DNA of 64,000 bases, taken from contig NZ_CP096670.1 in assembly GCF_023238625.1 (NCBI RefSeq), positions 3,552,501-3,616,500 on the forward strand. Direction: 5' to 3'. The stretch comes from Agarivorans sp. TSD2052 (GTDB lineage Bacteria; Pseudomonadota; Gammaproteobacteria; Enterobacterales; Celerinatantimonadaceae). This document shows, piece by piece, positions 39,660-47,253 of the stretch; the first letter of the stretch is position 1; the number at the start of each line of letters is the position of its first letter. The position numbers were made by a program, and so were the translations under genes. The notes beneath the pieces are model-generated. The model searched no databases. It was not told the DNA's origin and saw nothing but the letters and a program-made list of their open reading frames with translations.

Positions 39660-39865
39660 ATAAATCTGAACGCCAAGATGTCGAAAGGGGCATTGCCCTT
39701 CAGCTTATGCCCCTTTCTATTATATGAACCTTTACCTTTTTTCGGCCGTTCCACTTTGCTTTTAAACAGCGAACTGGTGACCAAAGCTTTTATCGCGTTG
39801 TCGTTAATTTGTCCGCGACCATGGTCATGCACCAGCACCGACGGTGTGACTTGTTTCTTAGCCAT
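39656..39865 (-). CDS. arfA: Alternative ribosome-rescue factor ArfA
   Basis: Rescues ribosomes stalled on non-stop mRNA by recruiting RF2 when trans-translation fails. 69 residues from the ATG at 39865, which follows GAGGGG at four bases; a TTG eight codons upstream is less likely. The family core is visible: GRGQINDNAIKALVTSSLF then KGKGSYNRKG. In E. coli the arfA mRNA is cut in an in-gene hairpin so that the truncated, active protein is made only when tmRNA is lacking. A perfect hairpin lies here at the matching place (39683-39717), right after the KGKGSYNRKG segment, and the residues beyond it (NAPFDILAFRFI) are hydrophobic, as expected for a degradable tail. Confidence 0.92.
   Translation of the reverse strand: MAKKQVTPSVLVHDHGRGQINDNAIKALVTSSLFKSKVERPKKGKGSYNRKGHKLKGNAPFDILAFRFI
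39683..39717 (-). promoter_or_regulatory. In-gene hairpin of arfA (likely RNase III / terminator site)
   Basis: A perfect 11-bp stem, GAAAGGGGCAT / ATGCCCCTTTC, with a 13-base loop lies wholly inside the arfA coding region, starting at codon 50 (numbered from 39865). It would generate a stop-less mRNA, making ArfA output depend on tmRNA activity, as known in E. coli. Confidence 0.7.
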
Positions 39866-39979
39866 AAAACCCCTCATAATGACTATCAAACGGCCCCTAT
39901 GGCCATTAATGCTCGCTAGTATAAATCAACCACACAAAAAAGCGAACGCTCTATCACTGCCCTGCTAGGAGCTCCTAAA

Positions 39980-40324
39980 GTGAATACTTACCCCCAGAAC
40001 CTTTACCAACATTACCACGCGCATATTTACTATGACGCAAATACGCTCAACATAGCTCAACACCTATGTCTCGAAGTAGCAGATCGGTTCAAATTAAAAA
40101 TAGGCCGTCTACACCAAACTGAAGTGGGGCCTCACCCGCGCTGGAGCTGCCAAATCAGCTTCAACCACCAGCACTTTGATAGGCTAATTGCTTACTTAGA
40201 TGCCCAGCGACAAGGTTTGACTATATTGGTACATGGTCAAACCGGTGATGATTTAAAAGACCACACCGAGCACGCTTATTGGTTGGGTGAAGCCGTGCCG
40301 CTTAACTTAGCCATGTTTAAATAA
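39980..40324 (+). CDS. DOPA 4,5-dioxygenase family protein
   Basis: 114-residue protein of the small DOPA-dioxygenase-like family. The His-rich pattern is intact: YHAHIYYD, EVGPHPRWSCQISF, LVHGQTGDDLKDHTEHAYWLGE. The family in plants and fungi opens the ring of DOPA; in bacteria the substrate is usually unknown. The conserved His residues that could bind iron are kept. Single gene with a terminator behind it. Confidence 0.9.
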   Translation: MNTYPQNLYQHYHAHIYYDANTLNIAQHLCLEVADRFKLKIGRLHQTEVGPHPRWSCQISFNHQHFDRLIAYLDAQRQGLTILVHGQTGDDLKDHTEHAYWLGEAVPLNLAMFK

Positions 40325-40330
40325 GGCCAT

Positions 40331-40356
40331 AAAAAAAGTAGGCCAAGGCCTACTTT
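40331..40356. terminator. Terminator between the DOPA-dioxygenase-like gene and fmdB
   Basis: GTAGGC / GCCTAC stem around CAAG (40338-40353) with A7 to the left and T4 to the right; works for both convergent units. Confidence 0.82.
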
Positions 40357-40377
40357 TGTATACGACGACCTACTGTT

Positions 40378-40734
40378 CTAGTGGCTAATCATCCAAGGTC
40401 GCATTGATGGGAACATCTTCTCACCGCTAGCCGTATAGAGCAGCTTAGACCCACCTCGCTTGGTATGAGTACAACCGCACCCTTTCTTAAGCTTCTCAGC
40501 ATTCTCTGCCCGAGTATCACTGGTAGAGTGCTGCGGCTCGTGACGTGCTTTTTCATTGCGCTCGATGGCTTGTTTAGTTTCTGCCGCCATATCTAATACT
40601 GATGGCGGTAGAACAATCACTCGTGCACAAAGGGCCGCACACTGCGGACATTCGGCCGGCTTAGCGCTGTCGTCCATCGCCGCCAGTTCATAGAACAAAC
40701 CATGATCGGCACATTTATAGTCATAAACAGGCAT
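40378..40734 (-). CDS. fmdB: FmdB-family zinc-ribbon protein
   Basis: 118 residues. The N-terminus MPVYDYKCADHGLFYELAAM carries the FmdB zinc ribbon, with a CPQCAALC knuckle. A linker rich in charged residues leads to KKGCGCTHTK. FmdB of Methylophilus was proposed to regulate formamidase synthesis. It lies nine bases after fmdA and is the last gene of the urtABCDE-fmdA-fmdB run, so a role tied to amide use is likely. Confidence 0.85.
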   Translation of the reverse strand: MPVYDYKCADHGLFYELAAMDDSAKPAECPQCAALCARVIVLPPSVLDMAAETKQAIERNEKARHEPQHSTSDTRAENAEKLKKGCGCTHTKRGGSKLLYTASGEKMFPSMRPWMISH

Positions 40735-40743
40735 AAGTGCTCC

Positions 40744-41979
40744 TTACTTATCTAGGTCTGGCGCTAAGGGCATATCGATGCTGCCATCTAAGTATTTAGT
40801 GGGACCATCAGCATTGGGTTTAATATCAAACTCAAATATGTCGGTAGGTAACCATAAAGTGGCACAGGAGTTCGGCACATCGACTACCCCACTAAGATGC
40901 CCTTGCACTGGCGCGGTTCCCAACAATGAGTAGGCTTGCGCTCCGCTGTAACCAAACTTTTTGAGGTATTCAATGGCATTCAAACACGCTTGTCGATAAG
41001 CCACGTTGGCATCCAAATAATGCTGTTTGCCATGTTCATCCACTGAGATACCTTCAAAAATCAAGTAATCGTCGTAACGCGGAGTAATTGGACTCGGTTT
41101 GAAAATAGGATTTTTAATCGCGTACTTGGACATGCCATCTTTAATTAAATTAACGCGTAAATGGATCCATCCGGCCATTTCAATTGCACCACAGAAGGTG
41201 ATCTCGCCGTCGCCTTGGCTAAAGTGTAAATCGCCTACAGACAAGCCCGCATCTTTAACATAAACAGGGAAATAGATTTTCGAACCGCGCGATAAGTCTT
41301 TAATGTCACAGTTGCCGCCGTGTTCACGTGGTGGCACGGTTCTAGCGCCTTCTTCGGCCGCTACTTTAGCCTCATCAGGCTTCATTTGTCCCATGTGGGC
41401 AGTAGGCGCATAAGGCAAGGCGGCTAACATTGGCACCCGCTCAGGATTGGTATCAAATAACTCTTTTTCGCGGCGATTCCATTCATCCAACATTTTTTTG
41501 TCGGGCAAACAGCCAATCAGACCGGGGTGTATCAAGCCTGCAAACTCTACCCCAGGGATATGCCTAGACTTGGTAAACATGCCGTTAAAGTCCCAAATCG
41601 ACTTTTGCGCTTCGGGGAAGTGTTCATCTAAAAACCCGCCACCATTTTGTTTAGAAAAGAAGCCATTAAAGCCCCACTGTGAATCATCAAACGTGCCAAT
41701 ATCTAGAATATCAACCACTAACAAATCACCGGGTTCTGCCCCTTCTACACCGACAGGTCCAGTTAAAAAGTGTACTTGAGATAAATCAACATCGCGCACA
41801 TCCGAAGCGTCATCATTGTTTTTGATTTGGCCACCAGTCCAGTCGATACACTCCAGAATAAAGTCATCGCCCGGCTTTACTGTAGCCGCCATAGGAATAT
41901 CGGGATGCCAACGATTATGCAATTTTTCGTTATCGTATGCCGATTGTTTTAAGTCCACTTTAATTATTGTTTCTGCCAT
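40744..41979 (-). CDS. fmdA: Formamidase (FmdA/AmdA family)
   Basis: Hydrolyses formamide to formate and ammonia in the cytosol. 411 residues, the usual length. Family signatures: HNRWHPDIP, GDDFILECIDWTGGQI, DVDLSQVHFLTGPVGVEGAEPGD, RHIPGVEFAGLIHPGLIGC, REHGGNCDIKDLSRGSKIYFPV and GDLHFSQGDGE. It sits directly downstream of the urea/short-chain amide ABC transporter, an arrangement like the fmd cluster of Methylophilus methylotrophus. This suggests the transporter brings in formamide or related amides as well as, or instead of, urea; no urease genes are in the window. Confidence 0.95.
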   Translation of the reverse strand: MAETIIKVDLKQSAYDNEKLHNRWHPDIPMAATVKPGDDFILECIDWTGGQIKNNDDASDVRDVDLSQVHFLTGPVGVEGAEPGDLLVVDILDIGTFDDSQWGFNGFFSKQNGGGFLDEHFPEAQKSIWDFNGMFTKSRHIPGVEFAGLIHPGLIGCLPDKKMLDEWNRREKELFDTNPERVPMLAALPYAPTAHMGQMKPDEAKVAAEEGARTVPPREHGGNCDIKDLSRGSKIYFPVYVKDAGLSVGDLHFSQGDGEITFCGAIEMAGWIHLRVNLIKDGMSKYAIKNPIFKPSPITPRYDDYLIFEGISVDEHGKQHYLDANVAYRQACLNAIEYLKKFGYSGAQAYSLLGTAPVQGHLSGVVDVPNSCATLWLPTDIFEFDIKPNADGPTKYLDGSIDMPLAPDLDK

Positions 41980-42018
41980 GATTATTCTCCTTGAATATAA
42001 ACTACGCCTAATAGCCCG

Positions 42019-42708
42019 TTACACAGACAAATAGGCGGCAACTTGTTGCTCATCTACTTCGTCACGCTTTACGTCGTGCACAATTTTGCCTTTCTCTATC
42101 ACTACAATGCGATCTGCAACATCAAGCGCAAAACTTAATACCTGCTCAGACACCACTATCGATAGCCCACGCTGATCGCGAATTTGTTTAAGGGTTTTGG
42201 CCATGTCCTTGATAATGGAGGGTTGGATACCTTCGGTAGGTTCATCCAGTAGCAGCACACTTGGGTTACTGGCCAAGGCTCGGGCTATGGCTAATTGTTG
42301 CTGCTGCCCTCCAGACAAATTGCCACCGCGTCGATGGCGCATTTCCCATAACACCGGAAAGATGCTGTAAAGGTCATCGGGCACACTGCTTTTACCAACA
42401 CTGGTTAACCCCGTTTCGATATTCTCTTGCACCGTCATGGTAGAAAAAATCATCCGCCCCTGAGGCACAAAGCCCAAGCCAGAGGCCACTCGCTGATGAC
42501 TTTTTTGGCCACTCAGTTCCTTACCATCTAGCTTCACTTCGCCACTTCGGCTGCCAATCATGCCAATTAGCGATTTCATCAAGGTAGTTTTACCCATGCC
42601 ATTGCGCCCCAAAATCGCCACGATTTCGTTCTTTTCTAGGCTAAAGTTCATCCCCGATATCACTTCACTTTGGCCATAGGCCACGTGGTAATCAGTTATT
42701 TCAAGCAT
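42019..42708 (-). CDS. urtE: Urea/amide ABC transporter ATP-binding protein UrtE
   Basis: 229-residue LivF-type ATPase. Walker A GRNGMGKTTLMK near residue 34, signature NLSGGQQQQLAIARAL, Walker B SVLLLDEPTEGIQPSII. The EGIQPSII wording is typical of UrtE. Works with UrtD, UrtB, UrtC and UrtA to import urea or short-chain amides. It lies 11 bases after urtD. Confidence 0.94.
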   Translation of the reverse strand: MLEITDYHVAYGQSEVISGMNFSLEKNEIVAILGRNGMGKTTLMKSLIGMIGSRSGEVKLDGKELSGQKSHQRVASGLGFVPQGRMIFSTMTVQENIETGLTSVGKSSVPDDLYSIFPVLWEMRHRRGGNLSGGQQQQLAIARALASNPSVLLLDEPTEGIQPSIIKDMAKTLKQIRDQRGLSIVVSEQVLSFALDVADRIVVIEKGKIVHDVKRDEVDEQQVAAYLSV

Positions 42709-42719
42709 TCACTCTCTCC

Positions 42720-43484
42720 TTAATGTCCTAGGTAAACTTCAATCACTTTGGGATCGTTTTTCACCCGCTGCATCGAGCCTTCAGACAACACCTTTCCTTG
42801 GTGTAATACCGTTACCCGATCAGCAATGTCTTCAACAAATTGCATATCGTGCTCTATCACCAATACCGAACGGTCTTTAGTAATACGCTGCAATAATGAG
42901 GCGGTTTGTTTGCGCTCGGCCACCGACATCCCCGCAACCGGTTCGTCTAACATCAATAGTTCAGGGTCTTGAATCAGCAACATGCCTATCTCTAACCACT
43001 GTTTTTGACCGTGGCTGAGTAAATCGGCCGACTCGTGTAATTTGTCACTAAGAAACACCATTTCAGCAATCTCAAGCACTTTGTCTTTGACTGCTTGGTC
43101 TCGCACAAAGGTTAATGCGCCCCAGACGTTACGCCCTTTGGGGTAAGAAATTTCTAGGTTTTCAAACACACTCAAGTCTTCGTAAATGGACGGGGTTTGA
43201 AATTTGCGCCCTACTCCTGCATGAACAATTTGGTGTTCTTTAAGCTTGGTTAGCTCTTTTTGCTTAAATTTTATTGAGCCAGTGGTTGCTTTAGTTCGAC
43301 CACAGATCAAATCCAGTACTGTTGTTTTACCGGCACCATTGGGCCCAATAATTACTCTAATCTCCTGCTCCTCAACATATAAAGACAGATTGTCTACCGC
43401 TTTAAATCCGTCGAAAGACACAGTGAGATCTTCAATACTCAATACAAAATCTTTACTATTGGTTTTTTGTTTAGGCTGAGGCAT
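42720..43484 (-). CDS. urtD: Urea/amide ABC transporter ATP-binding protein UrtD
   Basis: About 254-residue LivG-type ATPase. Walker A GPNGAGKTTVLDLICG, signature LLSHGQKQWLEIGMLL and Walker B ELLMLDEPVAGMSVAE, a UrtD trait. I start it at the ATG at 43484 (MPQPKQKTNSKDF), preceded by GGGGAG at eight bases and overlapping the urtC end by 14 bases; an upstream in-frame start would run much further into urtC. Confidence 0.94.
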   Translation of the reverse strand: MPQPKQKTNSKDFVLSIEDLTVSFDGFKAVDNLSLYVEEQEIRVIIGPNGAGKTTVLDLICGRTKATTGSIKFKQKELTKLKEHQIVHAGVGRKFQTPSIYEDLSVFENLEISYPKGRNVWGALTFVRDQAVKDKVLEIAEMVFLSDKLHESADLLSHGQKQWLEIGMLLIQDPELLMLDEPVAGMSVAERKQTASLLQRITKDRSVLVIEHDMQFVEDIADRVTVLHQGKVLSEGSMQRVKNDPKVIEVYLGH

Positions 43485-44679
43485 TTTGATAACTCCCCGT
43501 GGTTGAAGCGGGTTCAGCACTTGGCGCAGGTGGTGTTGCATCCAAGGTCGCTGTAGGCGGTTTCAACCCCACTTTGTCGCGATTAATGAAGTGCTTAAAC
43601 CAAGGTTGAATGTAGGTTTGATAAAGTCCGGCTAAGCCATCAGGAAAAGCCATCACTACGCCAATAAACAAGGCTCCCATGGCAAATAGCCACAGCTCAG
43701 GAAAGGATTCAGAAAAGCTGGTCTTGGCTAAATTAACCACTAAGGTGCCGTAAATGGCTCCCAGTAGTGATAAGCGCCCACCGACCGCACAGAAGATGAC
43801 CATTTCAATGGATGGCACAATCCCAACAAATGATGGCGACATAAAGCCCACTTGTAAGGTGAACATGGCACCGCCAATTGCCGAAAAGGCAGCAGCTAAA
43901 CAAAAGATGAAAATTTTGAAGCTTGCCACGTTATAACCAGAGAACCTTACCCGATCTTCTTTCTCACGCATGGCGACCAGTAAACGGCCTAACTTACATT
44001 TCTTAACGTACAGCCCAATAAACAAGCAGGTGAACAGCAAACAAGCGTTAATGAAATACAATATGTATTGGGCAGACTCACTACGAATGTCCCAGCCCAT
44101 CAGGGTACGTAAATCGGTAATACCATTAACACCACCGGTATACCCTTGCTGACCAATAATCAAGATAGTCAAAATGGCAGCGATGGCCTGGGTAATAATT
44201 GCAAAATATACACCGCCAACGCGACGGGTAAACATCGCAATACCAATAATAAAGGCAAATATAACGGGCACTGCAATCACCGCGAACAGGGTAAAACCAA
44301 AGCTATGGAATGGCTGCCAAAACCACGGCAGTTCGCTTAGCTGGTTCCAATCCATGAAATCAGGAATACCCGGTGTAGACTGAATCGCAGTAGCTTCAGG
44401 GCTAGAGGCTTCTAATTTAAGAAACATTGCCATGCAATAACCACCTAGGCCAAAAAATACCCCTTGTCCTAGGCTTAAAATTCCGCCACAGCCCCAACAT
44501 AGCACTAGGCCTAAGGCGACAAATGCGTAAGTAAGGTATTTGCCGATGAGGTTTAAACGAAATATATCTAAGGCTAATGGCAGCACCACAAACAGGATCG
44601 CTGCTAATAGCAAGTACTTCCAAAGGTCATTACTGGCGAGCACTTTATTGGATTGGGCACGTATTTGAGTTAACAACAT
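43471..44679 (-). CDS. urtC: Urea/amide ABC transporter permease UrtC
   Basis: 402-residue LivM-type permease with about ten hydrophobic helices. Typical segments: LCWGCGGILSLGQGVFFGLGGYCMAMFL and GYTGGVNGITDLRTLMGWD, and GGRLSLLGAIYGTLVVN in the cytoplasmic coupling region. The C-terminal 40 residues are Pro/Ala/Thr-rich and polar. Second permease of the Urt complex, 12 bases after urtB. Confidence 0.94.
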   Translation of the reverse strand: MLLTQIRAQSNKVLASNDLWKYLLLAAILFVVLPLALDIFRLNLIGKYLTYAFVALGLVLCWGCGGILSLGQGVFFGLGGYCMAMFLKLEASSPEATAIQSTPGIPDFMDWNQLSELPWFWQPFHSFGFTLFAVIAVPVIFAFIIGIAMFTRRVGGVYFAIITQAIAAILTILIIGQQGYTGGVNGITDLRTLMGWDIRSESAQYILYFINACLLFTCLFIGLYVKKCKLGRLLVAMREKEDRVRFSGYNVASFKIFIFCLAAAFSAIGGAMFTLQVGFMSPSFVGIVPSIEMVIFCAVGGRLSLLGAIYGTLVVNLAKTSFSESFPELWLFAMGALFIGVVMAFPDGLAGLYQTYIQPWFKHFINRDKVGLKPPTATLDATPPAPSAEPASTTGSYQNASA

Positions 44680-44691
44680 AAATAGCTCTCC

Positions 44692-45618
44692 CTATCGACG
44701 TATTTTTAATGAGAACAAACCCTGAGGGCGCAACATTAAGATGCCCACAACGGTTAACAAGGTCAGTACTTTGGCCATAGAACCACTGAGGAAAAACTCC
44801 ATGGTGGATTGCGCCTGAGAAATGGTGAACGCTGACGCTACGGTGCCTAATAAACTAGATGCACCGCCAAATACCACCACTAAGAAAGTATCCACAATGT
44901 ATAGCTGGCCAGCAGTTGGTCCGGTCGACCCCACCATGGTGAAAGCAGAACCGGCCACCCCAGCGATGCCGCAACCTAGCGCAAAGGTATAGCGGTCTAC
45001 GCGTTCGGTATTAATTCCGACAGCCCCGGCCATTGCGCGGTTTTGCACAACCGCACGAGTTTGTTTACCTAAGCGTGACTTTTGCATTAATAGGTAAACG
45101 CCAAAGGTAATAACAATGGTTAGCCCCATCACAAATATGCCGTTTATTGGCACTTCGATAATGTCTGTTATGGCGTACGACCCCATCAACCAATCCGGTA
45201 GGCTTACGCCAACTTCACGCGCGCCAAATACGGTACGATAAAGCTGCTGTAGAATGAGGCTCAAACCCCAGGTGGCTAGTAAGGTATCTAATGGGCGTTT
45301 GTAAAGGTGGCGAATCATTGCCCATTCAACCAGCGCTCCTAAGGCTCCGGTGACAAAGAAGGCCAAAATCATGGCTACAAAAAAGTAACCATCAAACAAA
45401 CCGGGCATATAATTACTAAATAATTGAGAGCATAAGTAGGTGATATAGGCGCCTAATATCATAAACTCGCCATGCGCCATGTTTATCACACCCATTTGGC
45501 CGAATATGATGGCAAGCCCTAACGCCATAAGAACAAAAACAGAAAACAAGATAAGACCGGCAAATCCCTGCATAGCAAAAATAGCGGTAAGCTCTGTACT
45601 GGTATAATCGGCAAACAT
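44692..45618 (-). CDS. urtB: Urea/amide ABC transporter permease UrtB
   Basis: 308-residue LivH-type permease. Segments typical of UrtB: LMALGLAIIFGQMGVINMAHGEFMILGAY and QNRAMAGAVGINTERVDRYTFALGCGIAG. The long N-terminal domain found in some UrtB proteins is absent. Between urtA and this gene lies a strong intercistronic hairpin (45654-45675). Confidence 0.94.
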   Translation of the reverse strand: MFADYTSTELTAIFAMQGFAGLILFSVFVLMALGLAIIFGQMGVINMAHGEFMILGAYITYLCSQLFSNYMPGLFDGYFFVAMILAFFVTGALGALVEWAMIRHLYKRPLDTLLATWGLSLILQQLYRTVFGAREVGVSLPDWLMGSYAITDIIEVPINGIFVMGLTIVITFGVYLLMQKSRLGKQTRAVVQNRAMAGAVGINTERVDRYTFALGCGIAGVAGSAFTMVGSTGPTAGQLYIVDTFLVVVFGGASSLLGTVASAFTISQAQSTMEFFLSGSMAKVLTLLTVVGILMLRPQGLFSLKIRR

Positions 45619-45653
45619 TTCAAATCCCTCATGAAATTAAGCGAAAAGAGAGC

Positions 45654-45675
45654 GTGGCCTGCGAGTGCAGGCCAC
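45654..45675 (-). promoter_or_regulatory. Intercistronic hairpin between urtA and urtB
   Basis: A perfect 9-bp stem GTGGCCTGC / GCAGGCCAC with a 4-base loop lies 9 bases after the urtA stop. No T-run. Such hairpins after binding-protein genes protect the upstream mRNA and lower expression of the permease genes. Confidence 0.6.
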
Positions 45676-45684
45676 TACGATTGC

Positions 45685-46947
45685 TTATTGGTAACCTTTC
45701 GGGAATGGATTAGGCTCAATCAGTTCTTCAGTTTCATAGACGATTTCGTACTGACCATCGGCTTTAGCGTGGCCAATTCGAGTTTTTGACCATAAGTGAT
45801 GGTTTTCATGTACTCGTACGTAACCTTCTGGAGCGGTTTTTAACTCTAAACCAGGAGACGCTGCGCGTACTTTATCAATGTCGAATGAACCGGCTTTTTC
45901 TACTGCTGCCTTCCATAACCAAGGGCCTAAGTAAGCCGCTTGAGTTACATCACCAATCACAATGTCGTCGCCCCAACGTTTCTTAAAGGCAGCTACGAAC
46001 TCTTCGTTATTTTGGTTGGTTAAGCTTTGGAAGTACTTCATCGCTGCGTAAGCACCTTGGATGTTTTCACCGCCAATACCTAAGATTTCGTCTTCAGTCA
46101 CTGAAATGGTGAGTACCAGTGGTTTTTCCTTAGTCATGTCAATGCCCGCGGCTTTAAGCTGCTTGTAGAAGGCAACGTTAGACCCCCCCACTACAATGGC
46201 GTAAATCACATCAGGTTTTTTCAGCTTAATTTTGTTAATCACCGAGTTAAACTGAGTATGTCCAAGCGGGTAGTACTCTTCGCCCACGACTTTCAAACCC
46301 AATTTTTCAATATGCTTGCGGGCAATTTTGTTAGAGGTTCGTGGCCAAATATAATCAGAGCCCAGTAGGAAGAAACTTTTTGCGCCTTTGGTTTTTGTTA
46401 CCCAATCAATACCTGCAATAATTTGCTGAGTAGCTTCTTGGCCGGTGTAAATAACGTTAGGTGATTGCTCCAAACCTTCATAAAAAGTCGGGTAGTACAA
46501 CATACCGTTATACTGTTCAAACACGGGTAATACCGCTTTACGAGAGGCTGATGTCCAACAACCAAAAACGGCTGCGGCCTTGTCTTTAACTAACAATTTT
46601 TTAGATTTTTCAGCAAAGGTCGGCCAATCACTGGCGCCATCTTCTTGCACATATTCAATCTGACGGCCTAACACGCCTCCCATTGCGTTGATTTGCTCAA
46701 TGGCTAACATTTCTGCTTGCACCGAGCCTGTTTCACTAATCGCCATGGTGCCGGTTACCGAGTGCAGGATACCCACTTTAACGGTATCGTCAGTCACTGC
46801 TAGTCCGGTGGTATTCACTTCTGCAGTACTTAAAGCAGCCGCAAAACTGAGCTGCGAAACCAGCATGGCAGCAGGCAATGCCATCATTCCCTTTAAAATT
46901 TGGCGGCGCAGCGAATTGCTTAAGCCTGATTTGTCGAGTTTTTGCAT
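45685..46947 (-). CDS. urtA: Urea/amide ABC transporter substrate-binding protein UrtA
   Basis: 420-residue periplasmic binding protein. The N-terminus LRRQILKGMMALPAAMLVSQLSFAAA resembles a twin-arginine-type export signal. The mature part begins VKVGILHSVTGTMAISE and holds VFGCWTSASRKAVLPVFE and LLGSDYIWPRTSNKIARKHIE, all UrtA/FmdD hallmarks. I start it at the ATG at 46947, with AGGGA eight bases upstream. First gene of urtABCDE-fmdAB and divergent from the sensor kinase gene. Confidence 0.94.
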   Translation of the reverse strand: MQKLDKSGLSNSLRRQILKGMMALPAAMLVSQLSFAAALSTAEVNTTGLAVTDDTVKVGILHSVTGTMAISETGSVQAEMLAIEQINAMGGVLGRQIEYVQEDGASDWPTFAEKSKKLLVKDKAAAVFGCWTSASRKAVLPVFEQYNGMLYYPTFYEGLEQSPNVIYTGQEATQQIIAGIDWVTKTKGAKSFFLLGSDYIWPRTSNKIARKHIEKLGLKVVGEEYYPLGHTQFNSVINKIKLKKPDVIYAIVVGGSNVAFYKQLKAAGIDMTKEKPLVLTISVTEDEILGIGGENIQGAYAAMKYFQSLTNQNNEEFVAAFKKRWGDDIVIGDVTQAAYLGPWLWKAAVEKAGSFDIDKVRAASPGLELKTAPEGYVRVHENHHLWSKTRIGHAKADGQYEIVYETEELIEPNPFPKGYQ

Positions 46948-47253
46948 AGTGGTATCCCTACTGAGGTTGTAAGACAAAGTGTCCGTACTTGGTGATTACC
47001 ATCATGCAAAACTTAAACGCCGAGCAAAATGAGCCAATTGCTCTAGCGCCCTACGTCATTTGACGCATACCAGAATCGGAGAGATTGCTTTAGTGTCAGA
47101 TATCCATTAATGCAAAGACTAATTAGTGATAATAAAGATAATAGAAAATCTGTAAGCAACTGATTTGATAACATTTTTAACATTATAGACAGGTAGCAAC
47201 GGCCTGATTAATGCTTAAGGTAATTAGGCAACCATTGAAAAGGCACTTCAAGG
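46948..47253. promoter_or_regulatory. Divergent control region of urtA and the sensor kinase gene
   Basis: 306 bases upstream of both units. It contains the inverted repeat CGTCA-TT-TGACG at 47054-47065, about 107 bases before urtA, a candidate binding site. A possible sigma-54 sequence near 47025 fails the 10-base GG-to-GC spacing and is not called. No ORF. Confidence 0.45.

Noticed and set aside
47025-47050. Possible sigma-54 promoter before urtA (TGGCTC...TTGC on the minus strand)
   Set aside because: GG and GC are eight bases apart instead of ten, so the element cannot work as a normal -24/-12 promoter.
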